In this document: piece after piece, positions 45,401-59,530 of the stretch
Layout: every line of letters starts with the position of its first letter
Position numbering within the stretch: position 1 is the stretch's first letter
Assembly (NCBI RefSeq): GCF_030052815.1
Contig: NC_079504.1
Location: 52,968,634-53,032,633 of the forward strand
Direction: 5' to 3'
Source: Hevea brasiliensis
Lineage: Eukaryota; Streptophyta; Magnoliopsida; Malpighiales; Euphorbiaceae
DNA length: 64,000 nt
The notes under the pieces: generated by a model
The model's input: the letters and a program-made list of their open reading frames with translations, nothing else
The model's database searches: none
What the model was told of the DNA's origin: nothing
Made by a program: the position numbers and the translations under genes

Positions 45401-47499
45401 TGTTAGTAGTATGCCCTAGAGCATATCATTTAGTATGTATCTTGTACATATTTTAATAATAAAAGGCATTTCCACTTTTCCGTTTACATAATATATTTAT
45501 GTGTAATAGAAAAGGTCCATTGATATTTTGTTAGAAATATTATTCTTAAGTTGTTAAGAATATGAGTGACAATATTTCTAGCACAAAGTATCATAAATAG
45601 GTTCACAATCGAGGATACTTCATAATAAGGACATGACTTATCCAGAAAGATTGTATTCATGTTTGTTCCCAAGTTATTTATATGAGATATAAATAAGATG
45701 GAATGGTGAGTCTCATGCCATATAACAAACTTGATAGGCACTTATAAATGATAAGTAGGCCGAACCAGTGACACTTATGACAAGCACATGGAGTTTACTC
45801 TTGTCAATGTTTTGTCATAAATCATATTAGTGCATATAATCTTTAGACACGAGATAGCACAGTTATCTTGTATATAGGTAGTTTGAGTTTGATCGCTTTC
45901 ATACTTGTACTATGTATGGGTATATGGGCATGTGTTGGCTCTGCTAGTTATATATGGAGGTAGGTGTTGATCAAGATGGAATCTGTTCCTCTAAGTAAAT
46001 AGAGTTAAAATCCTATGTTCATTTAATTGTTCTTGATGTTTCAAGTTCTGGCCAGACAGATAGATTTATTAAAAGAGTTTCGATGAGAAAAATCTTTTAA
46101 TCAAGAACTGAATTAAAAGAGAACATAATATTCATAGCAAATGGAGTTTGACATAAACCATGACTCCGGCTTGAGTTGGGATTTTATGTAGAGATTCTAG
46201 TGCATGGTAACATATGATTATAGGTTCATTTAAGGTAAACCTTATTACTAATTGGGTGGCCATGGCATGCTATGCTAGGTGTTAACCATGGTCTATGAGG
46301 TTCATAAAATGATTTAGAGAAATCATTTATGGTAAGAAAGAGTTCTGATGATATTAAGAGTTGATATCATGTCTCATTGCCAATTAGTGATGAGCCTAGT
46401 AAGTCACACACATACACAAGTTATCACCTATTTAAATATGATTTAATTAATTAATTAAAGAGTTTAATTGATTAATTAAATAGATTTGGTTTGCAATTAA
46501 ATTGCAAAGTCCCTAGCATGACTTGAAACCAAATCTAGATTATTGGATGTGTAGTATAAATTAAATTTATATTTAAAGTGTTTAAATATGAATTTAATTG
46601 ATGAGAAATTAATTAATAGAGATTAATTAATTAATTAATTTATATTTGATATAAATTAATTAGAAGAAGAAAATAATTATTTTTGGGTTAAGAACTCAAA
46701 ATTAAGACACAGGGGCATTTTGGTCATTTTTGCAGTGTGACACGTGGCACCATGAGATGGTGACACATGGCATAACACATAAGCTTGCCAAATGTTTTTT
46801 AATCATGTAAGATGATTAAAATCAAGATTAAATATAGGTTTGACACTTGGCACAATGTGATTGGGTCACTTAAACCTAGAGCTAATCAAAAGGTGACATG
46901 TGGCTAGGGTTTAATGTGTTAACCTAGCTATTTAAGTGTGGTTATGAAAAGAAAACAGAACCAGCAGCCTCTCCTCTCAATTGTCACGCCACTTTGAGCC
47001 TCTCCAGCTATTTCTCTTCATCTCTCATCAATTCAAAGAGATTAGCCATCAATCTCTTGAATTAAGAACACTAGAAATTGTTTCTAGTGTCCTGTTTACA
47101 TCTCTAATCTCTTAAAAGGCAGAACTTGATTTTCTAATTAATAGAAAAGGCTTTAGAAGCTGTTCAAGGGCTGCCATAGGTGTTCTTGGTGTGGACAAGC
47201 TAGAGGGACAACATCTGGTGTCCTGAAGACGAATCTCAAAGGCGCAGACACGCTGCAGCACATCAAGAGGTTAGTGTAATTGTTCTTGATTTAATCTAGG
47301 GTTCTAAAATTAATCTGATTAATTTTAAAATCTTAAATGGCAAATACAGATCCAAAAACATATTAAAAGAGTTTTAATATGTTGTTTATCATTGAAATCA
47401 AATAGATAAAAATAAATCTTGCATGGTGCATGTGACCCTAGGTGTAAATTTTTGAATTCAATGGTATAAACTTGTGTTTTTCACGCTTCCGTTCCTTCA
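45401..47499 (+). mobile_element. Copia family A solo LTR (2099 bp)
   Basis: TGTTAGTAGT...GTTCCTTCA with a perfect target duplication attca at 45396-45400 and 47500-47504, in the Gypsy-2 integrase. Near-identical to the other family A LTRs; several CAG/CTG sites are altered. No internal sequence, so a solo LTR. Confidence 0.96.
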
Positions 47500-47504
47500 A
47501 TTCA

Positions 47505-48262
47505 GATATTGGAGGATATGCTACGGGCTTGTGTGATTGAGTTTAAAGGTAGTTGGGATATACACTTGCCTTTGATTGAGTTTGCTTATAACAACAGCTA
47601 TCAATCAAGCATTGGGACGCCTCCATATGAAGCTTTGTATGGTAGAAAGTGCAGAACTCCCTTATGTTGGGATGAAGTAGGTGAAAGGAAGATGATTGGG
47701 CCAGAAATTGTTTAGCAGACAGAGGAAAAGATCAGATTGATCAGAGATACACTCAAGGCTGCATCAGATCGTCAGAAGTCCTATGTTGATCTGAAGAGAA
47801 GAGATATTGAGTATGCAATGGGTGATAAAGTATTCCTCAAAGTTTCTCCTTAGAAGAGGATTGTGAGATTTGGTAGAAAGGGTAAACTGAGTCCTCGTTT
47901 CATCGGACCATATGAGGCTCTGGAAAGAGTGGGTCCTTTGGCATATCGGTTGGCATTACCTCTAGAGTTAGCAAGGATACACAATGTCTTCCATGTGTCC
48001 ATGTTAAGGAGGTGCAGATCTGACCCATCTCATGTACTATCAGTTGAAGAGATTGAGGTAAATCCAGACCTCTCATGTGAGGAAGAACCCATAAAAATTC
48101 TGCCTTATGAGGTGAAGCGGTGAGAACAAGCAGATACACACGGTTAAAGTCTTTGTGGAACCATCATTCAGCCAGAAGCTACTTGGGAACGTGAAGAGGA
48201 TATGAGGAGACAACACCCACAATTGTTCGAGAGACTAATGCTGTAAAATTTGAGACGAAATT
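47505..48262 (+). pseudogene. Gypsy-2 pol: integrase C-terminus and chromodomain-like tail
   Basis: Starts ILEDMLRACVIEF and keeps FAYNNSYQSSIGTPPYEALYGRKCRTPL, GKLSPRFIGPYEALERVGPLAYRL and VFHVSMLRR. Stops TAG 47713-47715 (CAG in Gypsy-1) and TAG 47851-47853 (TGG in Gypsy-1). After TGA 48121-48123 the frame breaks, but an ATWEREEDMRRQHP-like tail remains (about 48175-48230), as in Tekay chromodomains that guide integration to silent chromatin. Confidence 0.88.
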
Positions 48263-48265
48263 TAT

Positions 48266-48282
48266 TTAAGAAGCGGAAGAAT
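48266..48282 (+). promoter_or_regulatory. Polypurine tract of Gypsy-2
   Basis: A purine-rich run containing aagaagcggaaga just before the 3' LTR at 48283. Confidence 0.7.
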
Positions 48283-51200
48283 TGTAACACCCTATGTTCG
48301 GTAGTGCATTCTCTTTATTTGATGACAGTGTTGTCCGGACAGCTAGGATGCCTAGAACTGCACTTCGTTATGAATGAGGAGACATAAAATAATGAAATAC
48401 AAGAAAAGAGAATACAAAAAAAAACAAAGGAAAAATAATAGCAAAGAAATGTAACCAAGTTAAGCGAGCCGAGAACCCTAGCGATGGGTGACCGCACCAG
48501 GAAGTCACGGCGTGGACCATTTACTAGCCCTGGACCACGGGGAACCCTAGAAAATATTTTTAGGACTTAAATAGACCCCTATTGAAGTATAAATATCAAT
48601 AGAAATATTAAAGAAAAATTAATTAATTAGTACAAAGAAAAGTGAGAAATCGAAAAACGGACAAAACCCGGTATTACCGAAAAATCGGGAATGCAATCCT
48701 AACAGGGGCATTGTGGTCATTTGACATCCCGCGTTGTCTTTTGACCTAAATTTCCATTAAAAATAAATAATATTACACTTGGAAAATATAATGAAAAATT
48801 AATTTAGTGGTACCTAATGTAAATAGCAAAAATAGGGTTCAAATTGGGTAATTAACATTTAAAACATATAATATAATTGATTTTTGGTGAGTGGAGCACT
48901 ATGGATTAAAATATTCACTAAGTGGGCAGATGTAAATCCACTAAACTCATCTTCAACCTTCATTCACTCCCATTGCCGAAATGAAGCTTCCAAAGTTCTC
49001 CCATGGCCGATTTGCTTGAAGCCTTCAAATCTCCCCCATTCCACCTCCAAACACCAAAGTTGCTTCATTAATTTTGAGCCCCACCTCATAAGGAAGAAGT
49101 AGATTCCAAAATCAAGGGAGATTAGTGATGATTTAACAAATCCCAACAATAGGTAAGTTTGTGTTTTTGATTGTTGCTTTGTTAAAGTTTGTAAGGATGT
49201 TATGGGTGTTTGATTTCTGGAGAAATTTTTGAGGTTTGATGTGTAAAGGGGGGAGTGTATTTGTGGCAGCCATGGAAACACCTTGAAGACAGTTTATTTT
49301 TGCTTGTAAATGGTGAATTAAAGGATTGATTAAATATATATTGTGTAGGAAATTAATTGGGTGATGTATACTTAGGATATGTGAATGTGTATTGAAATTT
49401 GAATGCTTGGAAATTATGGGAATGTAATGCATGAAATGGCAGCCTGGTTTGGTGAACCATAAGGATATTATTTCATGTTTGGATTATGGAATATTAATGT
49501 TGAATTGTGTTGGTTGTTATGGCAGTTTTGGTATGTGTGTGATGGTGTGAAGTTGGACATGTAAAAGTGTTATGGTTAGGTGTATGAATTGTTGTAAATT
49601 TGGATTGAAAAATTCTGTACTAAATGGTGCACATTGAATGTAATTGTAAGCTGCCAAAATGACCTATAATATGTTGTGAATTATGTTTAGGTTATGGTAC
49701 AACCAGAATTGACTTGAATGTTGAGTTTGGTAAGTGTTAAGAGTGATCCTTGATGTGTATGAAAGAAATGCAATAAGGCAGTTTGTGTTTTAGGCCTAGA
49801 ACTTTAAGTGTGTGGCTCCAATTGGTATGAGACCAATTGGAGGTGAAACTAGGCACAAAATGTGCCAACTTTCATGAAGGAAGCTTGCCAAAATTCTGCT
49901 TGCAAGGTAGCTTGAAAAATGACCAAATCCGTATTAAGTGCAAATAAGGCCTGAAAATTGACCATTTGGGCAGCAGTTAGTGTTTAGGCCATAACTCACT
50001 CAAAACAGGTCCAATTGACCTGAAATGTTGACCATGAATAGTTAAGACCCATATCTACAAGTCTTATGAAGAGACAAAAACCCAGAAATGACCATAAGCA
50101 AGTCAAATAGCTTGCACAAGTTTGGGTCCAAAGACTAGCCGAACCAAAATTGACCTAAAATGACATAAAATGACCAATTTTGGTGCAATTTGACCAGGAA
50201 TAGTAAAATGACCATAACTTGGCGTACATAACTCAGAATGAGCTGAAATTTTTCCCCGCGTGCAATAAGACATAGATCTACAAGTTTTTAGTTTTGACTG
50301 AAACTCGAAAACCGAGGGAACTAGGTCGTCCGGCTAGGTCAAACTAGTATCCCGAAATCCAGTAAATTGCAATAAAACGCAATATACATGGAAATGAGTT
50401 TGGTAACATGTACCAACCCTAAAAGACTATTGAATGTGACAAATTAGTAACATTAAAACCTAATTTACCTAGAACGCATTTAGGGTCAACATATTAGGTT
50501 GACTAAGCAAATAATAGAATTCAGTGAATTAATTATCGAGCATTACCGTTAGAGACAGTTTAAATAAGTACTGAAACACTTCAAATTGTGTTTCTTAGTT
50601 AGCAAAGACTCAGGGAAAGGGAAGAAAACACTAAGTCAAGGCCAGGAGACAGTTATCAGAGGTTTGTGCACAACAGCTATTTCTTTTGAATTTTTCAATT
50701 GAAATGAATTATGACTATTTGTACATTATTATTTTAAATTGTGGAAATGTGTTTGAATGGATACTTATTGCTTGAAAAACATTGTAAATGGTTTGAAACT
50801 ATGAAAAATTGTTTGAATGATATAGATGGATACTTATTGATTGAAAAGCATTGGAAATGGTTTGAAACCACAGCTGTCATGTATATTGATTGTATTTCTC
50901 ACAAGCTTGTCTAGTGTGACGAATTGAATTCCCTCTCTGGCTGAGGTGTTGAGGTGTGTGCCTGTTGAGGACGAATAGAATGAGTACTCATATTTTTGCT
51001 AGCTAGCTATGTTATTCCTCATTAGTCATCGACTTTTGGGACGAATTGAATACCTCATTAGCCATCGGCTTTTGGAACGAATTGAACTTTGGAACATGAT
51101 TAAGCTGTGTGTGAAATGGAGTTTAAATTCTTATTGACATTCACTGTCTTTTTGAATTTAACTATGTTTTGATTATTGAGATTTATTATGATATTGCGAA

Positions 51201-51967
51201 ATAGAGTTTAAGTTCCTCGTGACATTTATTGTCTTGAATTTAACTATGGTTTTAAGTATCCACTATTTATATGATTTATGAATTATGATTTAAAGTTGTA
51301 TTTGGTAAATGTTGTGCACCACTCAGGCATTGTCTCAGCGATAGCTTTTCATTACTATCGCAGGTAGACAGACAGACAGGGCAGCAGACTAGGCTGCTAG
51401 TACATTCAGCGAGAGATCATCGGGTATATTGAGTATACCTTATTTTTCATTTTATACTGTAATGTATATTCACTGTATGTATATTTTGTTCTTGGTTTGA
51501 GAAGTTGTAAAATAAAATTGTACCTTAAAGTTGTAAAATAAATTATGAGTTATTTTGACTTTTAAAATTTATACTGTATCTCTTTAATCTCAGTCTTTGA
51601 AAAATTATTATGGAATTGAGTTGAGAAAAATATTGTGTTGTTTAACTGTTGGAGTTGAGATTGAGAAATATATTGAAGTGTTTTTTTTACAGGTTTCCTG
51701 AAGAACTGTTTTATCCAAAATACAGATGGCACTCTGCAAAAATTTTTACAGAAATTCCTAATAATTCAAATGTGTTAGTTCTATCACTTCAGTTCAAAAA
51801 GTTTTTAACACCTGTAAATAGTGCTCACCACTGTAAAAAAAAAAAAAGTAAGAAAAGTTTTAAAATCTCTTGTAGTGTATTTAATGGGTTATCAGTAGAC
51901 GAAATTGGTAATTCATTAGGTATACTACGGGATCATGTTATGCCTTACAGAGGGGTAGGGTGTGATA
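48283..51967 (+). repeat. Gypsy-2 3' LTR (3685 bp)
   Basis: Starts tgtaacaccctatgttcgg and ends ggggtagggtgtgata. It is the full-length form of the LTR shortened at 33711-35881. 49970-50330 has two degenerate modules built on cataact...gacctgaaa...agacatagatctacaag. Open frames inside are chance. Confidence 0.93.
48457..48506 (+). promoter_or_regulatory. 5S rRNA-like box A / box C module in Gypsy-2 3' LTR
   Basis: aagttaagcgagcc (48457-48470), gatgggtgacc (48483-48493) and ggaagtc (48500-48506), 174 bp inside the LTR, matching the module in the 5' LTR. Confidence 0.62.
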
Positions 51968-52175
51968 TGGAGCCCCAATTAAAAGGAATGAAAATCTATA
52001 CCCATATAGGTTCAATTATAAAAATTCACTTCACACACCACACCCTCAATTGTTTGGATGCCAATGATGAGATGAATGATGAGTGAGCCGAGAGTCCTCC
52101 TCACTCATTATGAATCTCTAGGAACCATATAATGCCTCTTCAGAATTAGAGTTCTAATTTTACAGAGGGAGAAAT
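51968..52175. other. Short unassigned flank between Gypsy-2 and Copia C
   Basis: 208 bp with no similarity to the surrounding elements; likely host sequence at the right side of the Gypsy-2 insertion. Begins with the target duplication tggag. No coding seen. Confidence 0.5.
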
Positions 52176-54271
52176 TAAAGGAGTAAAAGTGTGGATTAAA
52201 GGGCATTAGAATCTTGAATTTCAAAAATTATTTCTAGGGTTACATGCACCATACCAAGTGTCTTATGATCCTAATCAATTTCCAATGCCCAATTGCATAC
52301 CAAAACACATTTTAGCATCCATTAAAATTTCATTTGCCATTAAAGATTATAAATTAACATTTAATTCAATTAAACCCTAACTGAAAGAGGGATTTTTAAG
52401 TACTAACCTCTTGATGCATAATTGATGCAATTCCGACTCTTAAAATGTTTTTAGGACGTTAAATGTTGTCCCTCTAGTTTGTCCACCACAAGCACACATA
52501 AAAGTGGCAATGGCAACCCCTAGATCGGCTTCTCAATCCTTGTCAACCAATTTTGAGATGGGGTTTATGCTTCGTGAAGTTTGTATGAATGTATTGGGAG
52601 TTGAAACACTTTCTAATGATTTTAATTCAAGAGGAAATCAAAGTTTTTCCTTTGAATCAATTGAGAAATTGAAGAGGAGAGGGAGACACTATGTTGCTGT
52701 CCAACTTGAGAGAAAAGAGAGAGGGATGATTTTTTCTTTATTACTTTTCTTTATATACTTATGTCAAACCCTCATTAACTCCCTTGCCACATGTCATCAC
52801 AAGATCCCATCTTGTTATTGTTTGATTTAATCCTATGAAGACAAGTGTCAAGCTCCATTTAAATCATGACATGTGGTCTTCCATCATAGGAAGACAAGTG
52901 GCAAGATCATTTGGTGCCATGTGCCACCATCTCATGGTGCCACATGTCACCATGTGAAAAGACCAATTTGCCCTTACTTTTAATTTGAGTTCTCAACCCA
53001 AAATTGTAATTTCTACTCTTTAAATCAATTTATATCAAATATAAATTAAATAATTAATTAATCTCTATTAATTAATTTCTCATAATTAAATTCATATTTA
53101 ATCATAAATATAAATTTAATTTATACTATACATCAATAACCTAGATTTGGTTTCAAGTCATGCTAGGGACTTTGTAATCTTATTGCAAACCAAACCTCTT
53201 TAATTAATCAATTAAATCACATTTTAGATGGTGATTAGCTTGTGCAAATGTGTGACTTACTAGGCTTATTGCTTATTGGCAATTAGAAATAATATTAACT
53301 CTTAATATCATTAGAACTCTTTCTCACTGTAAATGATTTCTCCAAATCATTTCAGGCATCTCATAGACCATGGTTGACACCTAGCATAGTATGCCATGGC
53401 CACCCAATCAGTAATAAGGAATACCTTAAATGAACCTTTAATCATATGTTACCATGCACTAGAATCTCTCCGTTACAAAATCCCAATTCGAGCTGGAGTC
53501 ATGGTTAATGTCAAACCCCATTTGCTATGAACATTATGTTCTCTTTTAATTCCAATTCTTGATTAATTAGATTTTTTTGTCAAAAACTCTTTTCTGACTA
53601 AATTTGTCTATCCTAGCCAGGAACTTGAAACATCAAGAATAATTAAATGAACATAGGATTTTATCCGTATTTACTTAGGGTAATAGATTCCATCTTGATC
53701 AACATCTATCTCCATGTATAACTAGTAGGGGCCAACACATGCCCATATACCCATACACAGTATAAGTATGAAAGTAGTATCAAACTCAAACCACCTATAT
53801 ACAAGATAATTGCTTTATCTTAGGTCTAAAGATTATATGCACTAATATGATATATGATAATGCATTGACAAGAGTAAGCTCTATGTGCTTGTCATATGCA
53901 TCACTGGTTTGGCCTACTTATCGTGTATAAGTGTCTATCATGTTTTTTATCTGGCATAAGACTCACCATTCAAACTTATTAATATCTCATATTAATACTT
54001 TGGAAACAAACATGATTATAATCTTTCTAGATAAGTTATGTCCTTTGTGAAGTATCCTCGATTGTGAACCGATTTATGATACTTTGTGCTAGAAATACTA
54101 TCACTCATATTCTTAACAACTTAAGAATAGAATTTCTAACAAAATATCAATGGACCTTTTCAATTACACATAAATAGTTTATATAAACAAAAAAGTGAAA
54201 ATGCCTTTTTATTAATAAAATTACATACAAGATACATACAAAATGATATGCTCTAGGGCATACTACTAACA
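52176..54271 (-). mobile_element. Copia C 3' LTR (2096 bp)
   Basis: Plus-strand start taaaggagtaaaagtg is a decayed tgaaggagc..., and the end is catactactaaca, followed by the usual PPT (minus strand gctagtaggagatt). Closer to family B than A. TATA box tatataaag (minus) at 52748-52756. It is the left end of a minus-strand element. Confidence 0.87.
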
Positions 54272-54285
54272 ATCTCCTACTAGCA

Positions 54286-55768
54286 CTAGAGCCATTCATT
54301 ACAGTATCTCAGACCCATCTTATCAAGATGTCAGTCTAACTGAGCTTGTGACATAGGCTTCGTGAATGGATCTGCTGGATTTTCAGCTGATGCTATCTTC
54401 TGCATGGCTACATTGCGTCGCCCAACTATCTCTCTAATAATATGATAATGCCTTTTTATGTGTTTGGATTTCTAGTGAGACTGGCGTTCCTTAGCTTATA
54501 TGACCGCTCCAATGTTGTCACAGTATAAAGGAACTGCTGACTCAATGAAAGGAACTACTGCAAGTTCTGTCACAAACTTCTTTACCCAATTAGCGTCTTT
54601 TGCAGCATCTGATGCAATAATATACTCAGCCTCTATAGTGGAATCAATAGTCGTACTCTATTTGGAACTCTTCCAACTAACTGCACCTCCATTACAAATG
54701 AACACAGAACTAGATGTAGTCTTTCTATCATCAATATCTGATTGAAAATCAGAATCAATGTAACCATCCAGTTATAGGTCGCTACTTCCATAAATCAAGA
54801 ATAAATCTTTAGTTCTTCTCAAGTACTTAAGGATATTCTTGACAACTATCCAATGTTCCAAACCTGGATTGGATTGAAACCTGCTCGTCAAACTAATAGC
54901 ATACGCGATATCCAGCCTAGTACACAACATTGCATACATTAAACTTCCAATAGCCAAAGCATATAGAATCCTGGCCATTTTATCTCTTTCTTCTGGTGTC
55001 TTTGGAGACATCTCTTTAGAAAGGAGGATACCATATCTTACTGGTAACAATCCTCTCTTGGAATCAAGCATGTTAAACCTCTTTAACACCTTTTCCAAGT
55101 ATAGACTTTGGGATAAACCAATTATTCTTTTCGCTCTATCTCTATAGATGCGAATTCCAAGAATATAGGTTGCCTCCCCTAAGTCCTTCATGGAGAATGT
55201 ATTTGACAACCATACCTTGACAGTTGTCAACATACTTATGCCATTGCTTATCAATAAAATGTCATTTACATATAAAACAAGGAAAGTGACAGCACTCTTA
55301 CTAACCTTCTTATATACACATGGCTCATCCATATTTTTGATAAAACCAAGTGATTTAATGACTTCATCAAAATAGATGTTCCAACTCCTCAAAGCTTGTT
55401 TCAACCCATAAATGGATCGTTTTAGCTTGCATACCTTGGAACCATTTTAGAATTCAAAACCCCTAGGTTGTTCCATGAAAATATTTTCATCAATGTTTCC
55501 ATTGAGAAAAGCTGTTTTGACATCCATTTGCCAAATCTCAAAATCATAGTATGCAGCTATTGTTAATAAAATCCTAATTGATTTAAGCAAGGGAATAGGC
55601 AAGAAAGTCTCCTCATAGTCAATTCGTTGCCTTTGGCGAAACCCTTTCACAACTAGCCTTGCTTTATAGGTCTCTACCTTTCTATCAAAACCAATTTTCT
55701 TCTTGAAAACCCATTTATTCCTTATAGGTACAATACCTTCAGGTGGGTCAACAAGGTCCCCAACTTGG
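54286..55768 (-). pseudogene. Copia C pol: RT and RNase H, cut by Copia D
   Basis: Minus strand, pol stop TAG 54286-54288. RT pieces: FRQRQRIDYEETF (55650-55447), DVKTAFLNGNIDENIFMEQ, then 55404-54772 with NDILLI in place of the catalytic VDDIL (LYVNDILL: first Asp changed to Asn), KDLGEATYILGI and the RNase H start. RNase H in other frames down to 54300. The Asp loss alone would kill RT. It ends at 55768, where LTR D begins; the rest of C is beyond the right edge. Confidence 0.87.
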
Positions 55769-57909
55769 TGATGGCGTTGGGAAGCATGGTTAGGGCCTTA
55801 GAGGATGGATTTCAAAAATTTTATCTAGGATTTCAAAAATTTTATCTAGGGTTTCATGCATGCATACAAGTGTATTATGATCCTAGCCTTTCTCTAATGC
55901 CCTAAAGCATGTCAAAACACTCTTTTAACATGCATTTGTGATTCATTTGCCATTAAGGATTGAGGTTTAACAATTAAACCTAGCAAACCCTAACTAAAAG
56001 AGGGTTTAAAGACAACTAACTTGAAGAGGCATAGAATCAAACTTCTTGCTCCCTTTGGTAGTCTCTAAGAGCACCACTTATTGATCCTCTAGATTGTCCA
56101 CCACAAGCTTCCACCAAGATCACCTTAGGTAGCCCAAGTCCTCTTTTTTATGCTTGCCAACCACTAATAATTAGGGTATTTGCTTTCTAATTGGATGTTT
56201 TAGGCTAGAAACTCTTTCTAGTGATTTTGATTCAAGAAAGAAACAAGCTTTCTTTCAAGCATCAATGGAAGAAAAACAAAGAGAGAGAAACCCTCTTGTT
56301 GTCATCCAAAAGAGAGAGGAAGAAGAAGATTCATCTCACTTGGTCCTCTTCTTATCTTGTATTTATATATAAGAGACAAAATAGTTAATAGTGTGACACA
56401 TGTCAAGATTCTATTTTATCTTGCTTTTAGTGTGTCTTAATCTCATTAATCCATTTGTCAAGATAAGATTAAATCATCTAAATGTCATCTTCCATCACAT
56501 GGATGACAAATGGCACACATCACTAGGTGCCATGTGTCACCATGTAAAATTATCATTTTGCCCTTGTATTGAATTTTGAGTTCTCAACCCAAAATTATAA
56601 TTTCTCCCTCAAATTAATTTATATCACAAATAAATAAATAAATAAATAAATAAATTAATCTCACAATTGAATTCATATTTAAACTCTTTAAACATAAATT
56701 CAATTTATATAATACATCCAATGTGCAAGATTTGGTTTCAAGTCATGCTAGGGACTTTGTAATCTTATTGCAAACCAAATCCATTTAATTAATTAATTAA
56801 ACTCTTTAATTAATCAATTAAATCATAATTTACTTGGTGGTTAACTTGTGTAGATGTGTGACCTACTAGGCTCATTACTAATTGGCAATGAGAAATGATA
56901 TTAACTCTTAATATCATTAGAACTCTTCCAACCCACAAATGATTTCCCAAAATCATTTTAGGCATCTCATAGACAATGGTTGACACCTAGCATAACATGC
57001 CATGGCCACTCAATCAGCAATTAGAAATATCTTAAAATGAACCTTTAATCATACATCACCATTCACTAAAATCCCTCCTTATTATATCCTAATCCCATTA
57101 AGGGTCATGGTTGAGTCAAACCCCTTATTGTGGAATCTTATGCACTCATTTGAAATCTGATTCTTGACATATAAGACTTTACCATCAGGAAACACCTTTT
57201 TCGAAAAAGTCATCCGTCCTTGCCAGGAACTTAATCTTGTTAAGAACAGCTCAAATCCGCACAGGACTTTTAACATTGTTTACTCAAGGCTGCAGATCCC
57301 CTCTTGACTGAACACCTATCCCAACATATGACTATTCTGAGCCAACACACACCGAAGTATCCATACACAATACAGATATGTAAGTGGTATCAAACTCAAA
57401 CCACCCATATAAGAGTCAACCCTATCATCTTAGGTCTAAGAATTATATGCACTAGTATGACACAAATAACATTTTATTGACTCGAGTAAACGCCATGTTC
57501 ATGTTATCTGAATGTCACAAGTTCGACCTACTTATCTCATAAGTGTCCATTGTATTTATGTTGATATCTCATATTAGATCGCATGAGGTTCACCATTCCA
57601 TATTCATTAGTATCTCATACTGATCAATGGAGATAAAAATAGGTGACAACTCTTTGGATATAATGTGCCCACCAAAATATCCTTTAGCTACGAACTCTGA
57701 TTTATAAAAAATGTCCCATGTATTCTGCCACTCATTTTCTTATCTCATAAGAATAGAACACATAACATATTGCTAATGGACAATTTCAAATAAATATGGT
57801 AATAAACACACATAACATTTAAATGAAATGTTCATTGCCATTATAATATTTATAATGTTATTTACAAGTTATAAGATTAGTGCATGCTCCAGGGCACACA
57901 TAACTAACA
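55769..57909 (-). mobile_element. Copia D 3' LTR (2141 bp), inserted in Copia C
   Basis: Plus-strand ends tgatggcgttgggaagcatgg and gcacacataactaaca. A more diverged family, sharing only blocks such as agtcatgctagggacttt with A-C. TATA box at 56362-56371 (minus). (aaat)n microsatellite at about 56632-56655. The left target copy would be cttgg (55764-55768); the right one is off the window. Confidence 0.87.
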
Positions 57910-57923
57910 ATCTCCCAATTCAC

Positions 57924-59530
57924 TTAGAGCCATTCACTACAGTATCTAGGACCCATCTTCTCGAGATGTTTGTCTAACTGTTGCTATATCATGGCCTTGG
58001 TTAGTGGATCAACTGGATTTTCAGCTAAAGCTACTTTCTGCATAGCGATATCACCTCTTCCAGCTATCTCTCTGATAATATGAAATCGCTGCTCTATGTG
58101 TTTGGATTGCTGGTGAGACCTAGGCTCCTTTGCCTGTGTAATGGCTTCATTGTTGTCATAGCAGAGAGGAACTGCTGACTCAATAGAAGGAACCACTTCC
58201 AGTTCTGAAATGAACTTCTTAATCCAAACAGCCTCCTTTGCAGCATTGCATGCAGTAAAATACTCGGCTTCAGTCATGGAGTCTACTGTAGTTATCTGTT
58301 TGGAACTCTTCCAACAGACAGCTCCTCCATTACACAAAAATACAAACCCTAAGACAGACTTTCTTTCATTAATATCTGATTAGAAATCAGAATCTGTAAA
58401 TCCTTCTAGTTGAAGTTCACTTCCTCCATATATCAAGAATAAATCCTTAGTCCTTCTCAAGTACTTAAGGATATCTTGACAGCTGTCCAGTGTTCCAAAC
58501 CTGGATTGGATTGAAACCTACTAGTCACACTAACAACGTAGGCAATCTCAGGCCTAGTACACAGCATGGCATACATTAGGCTTCCTATAGCTGAAGCATA
58601 AGGAACCTTGGCCATCTTTTCCCTTTCTTTAGGAGTCTTGGGAGGCTGTTCCTTAGAAAGGTGAATCCCATGCCTAACTAGTAACAATCCCCTCTTGGAA
58701 TCAAGCATATTGAACCTTTTTAATACCTTTTTCCAAGTAAAGCCTTTGGAATAAACCTATTACTCTTTTTGGTCTATCTCTATAAATCCGAATTCTCAGA
58801 ATATAGATAGCTTCTCCAAGGTCTTTCATAGAGAAAGTACTTGACAACTAAATTTTTACAGATGTTAGCATACCAATATCATTGCCTATCAGTAATATGT
58901 CATCCACATATAACACTAGAAAGGTAGTCATACTCCCACTAGTCTACTTATACACACACGATTCATCAATGTTTTGAATAAAACCGAAAGTTTTAACGGC
59001 TTCATCAAAACGTTTATTATAGCTTCTAGAAGCTTGCTTAAGACCATAAATGAATCTCTTAAGCTTGCCAATTTGGAACCTTCTTTGGATTCAAAACCCT
59101 TGGGTTGTTTCATGTACATGTTTTCTTTAATAACACTATTGAGAAAAGCAGTTTTGACATCCATTTGCCAAACCTCATAATCATAGTGTGCTACAATAGC
59201 TACAACAATCCTTATGGATTTAAGCATAGCTACAGGAGAGAATGTTTCTTCATAATCTATTCCTTTACTCTGGTGAAACCCTTTCACTACAAGCCTAGCT
59301 TTGAAGGTCTCTACCTTTTCATTAGGACCAATCTTTCTCTTGAAAACCCATTTAAATCCTATGGGTACAATACCCTTGGGTGGGTCTACAAGATCCCAGA
59401 CTTGGTTCTTTTGCATGGAATCCATTTTAGATTTCATAGCTTCTAGCCATTTTGAAGAGTCTACATCTGATATAGCTTCTTCATAACTATTAGGATCATC
59501 TCCATGATCAACTTCTTCATGAATAAACAA
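57924..59530 (-). pseudogene. Copia D pol: RT and RNase H
   Basis: Minus strand, stop TAA 57924-57926. RNase H 58337-57984: SSKQITTVDSMTEAEYFTAC, VPLCYDNNEAI, HIEQRFHIIREI. RT: 59530-58928 with WLEAMKSKMDSMQKNQVWDLV, FKARLVVKGF, DVKTAFLNSV, then an intact catalytic LYVDDILLIGN at about 58885-58915 in a neighbouring frame, and MLDSKRGLLL (58708-58457). Several single-base shifts and a stop TAG at about 58946 break it up. Confidence 0.88.

Larger units (their letters stand above)
33711..51967 (+). mobile_element. Gypsy-2, Tekay/Del-like element with both LTRs and nested insertions
   Basis: 5' LTR 33711-35881, PBS, gag-pol, 3' LTR 48283-51967. About 10.7 kb is its own; 39110-44563 and 45401-47499 are later Copia insertions in pol. 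Target duplication tagag (33706-33710) and tggag (51968-51972), one mismatch. LTR ends cgtaacac...gtgtgata are TG/CA with one transition at each end. Gag and Pol are in one frame apart from later lesions. It is less decayed than Gypsy-1. Confidence 0.93.

Noticed and set aside
52504..52830. Plus-strand open frame of 108 codons
   Set aside because: It lies within Copia LTR C, antisense to the element, has no family motifs and is not kept in sister LTRs.
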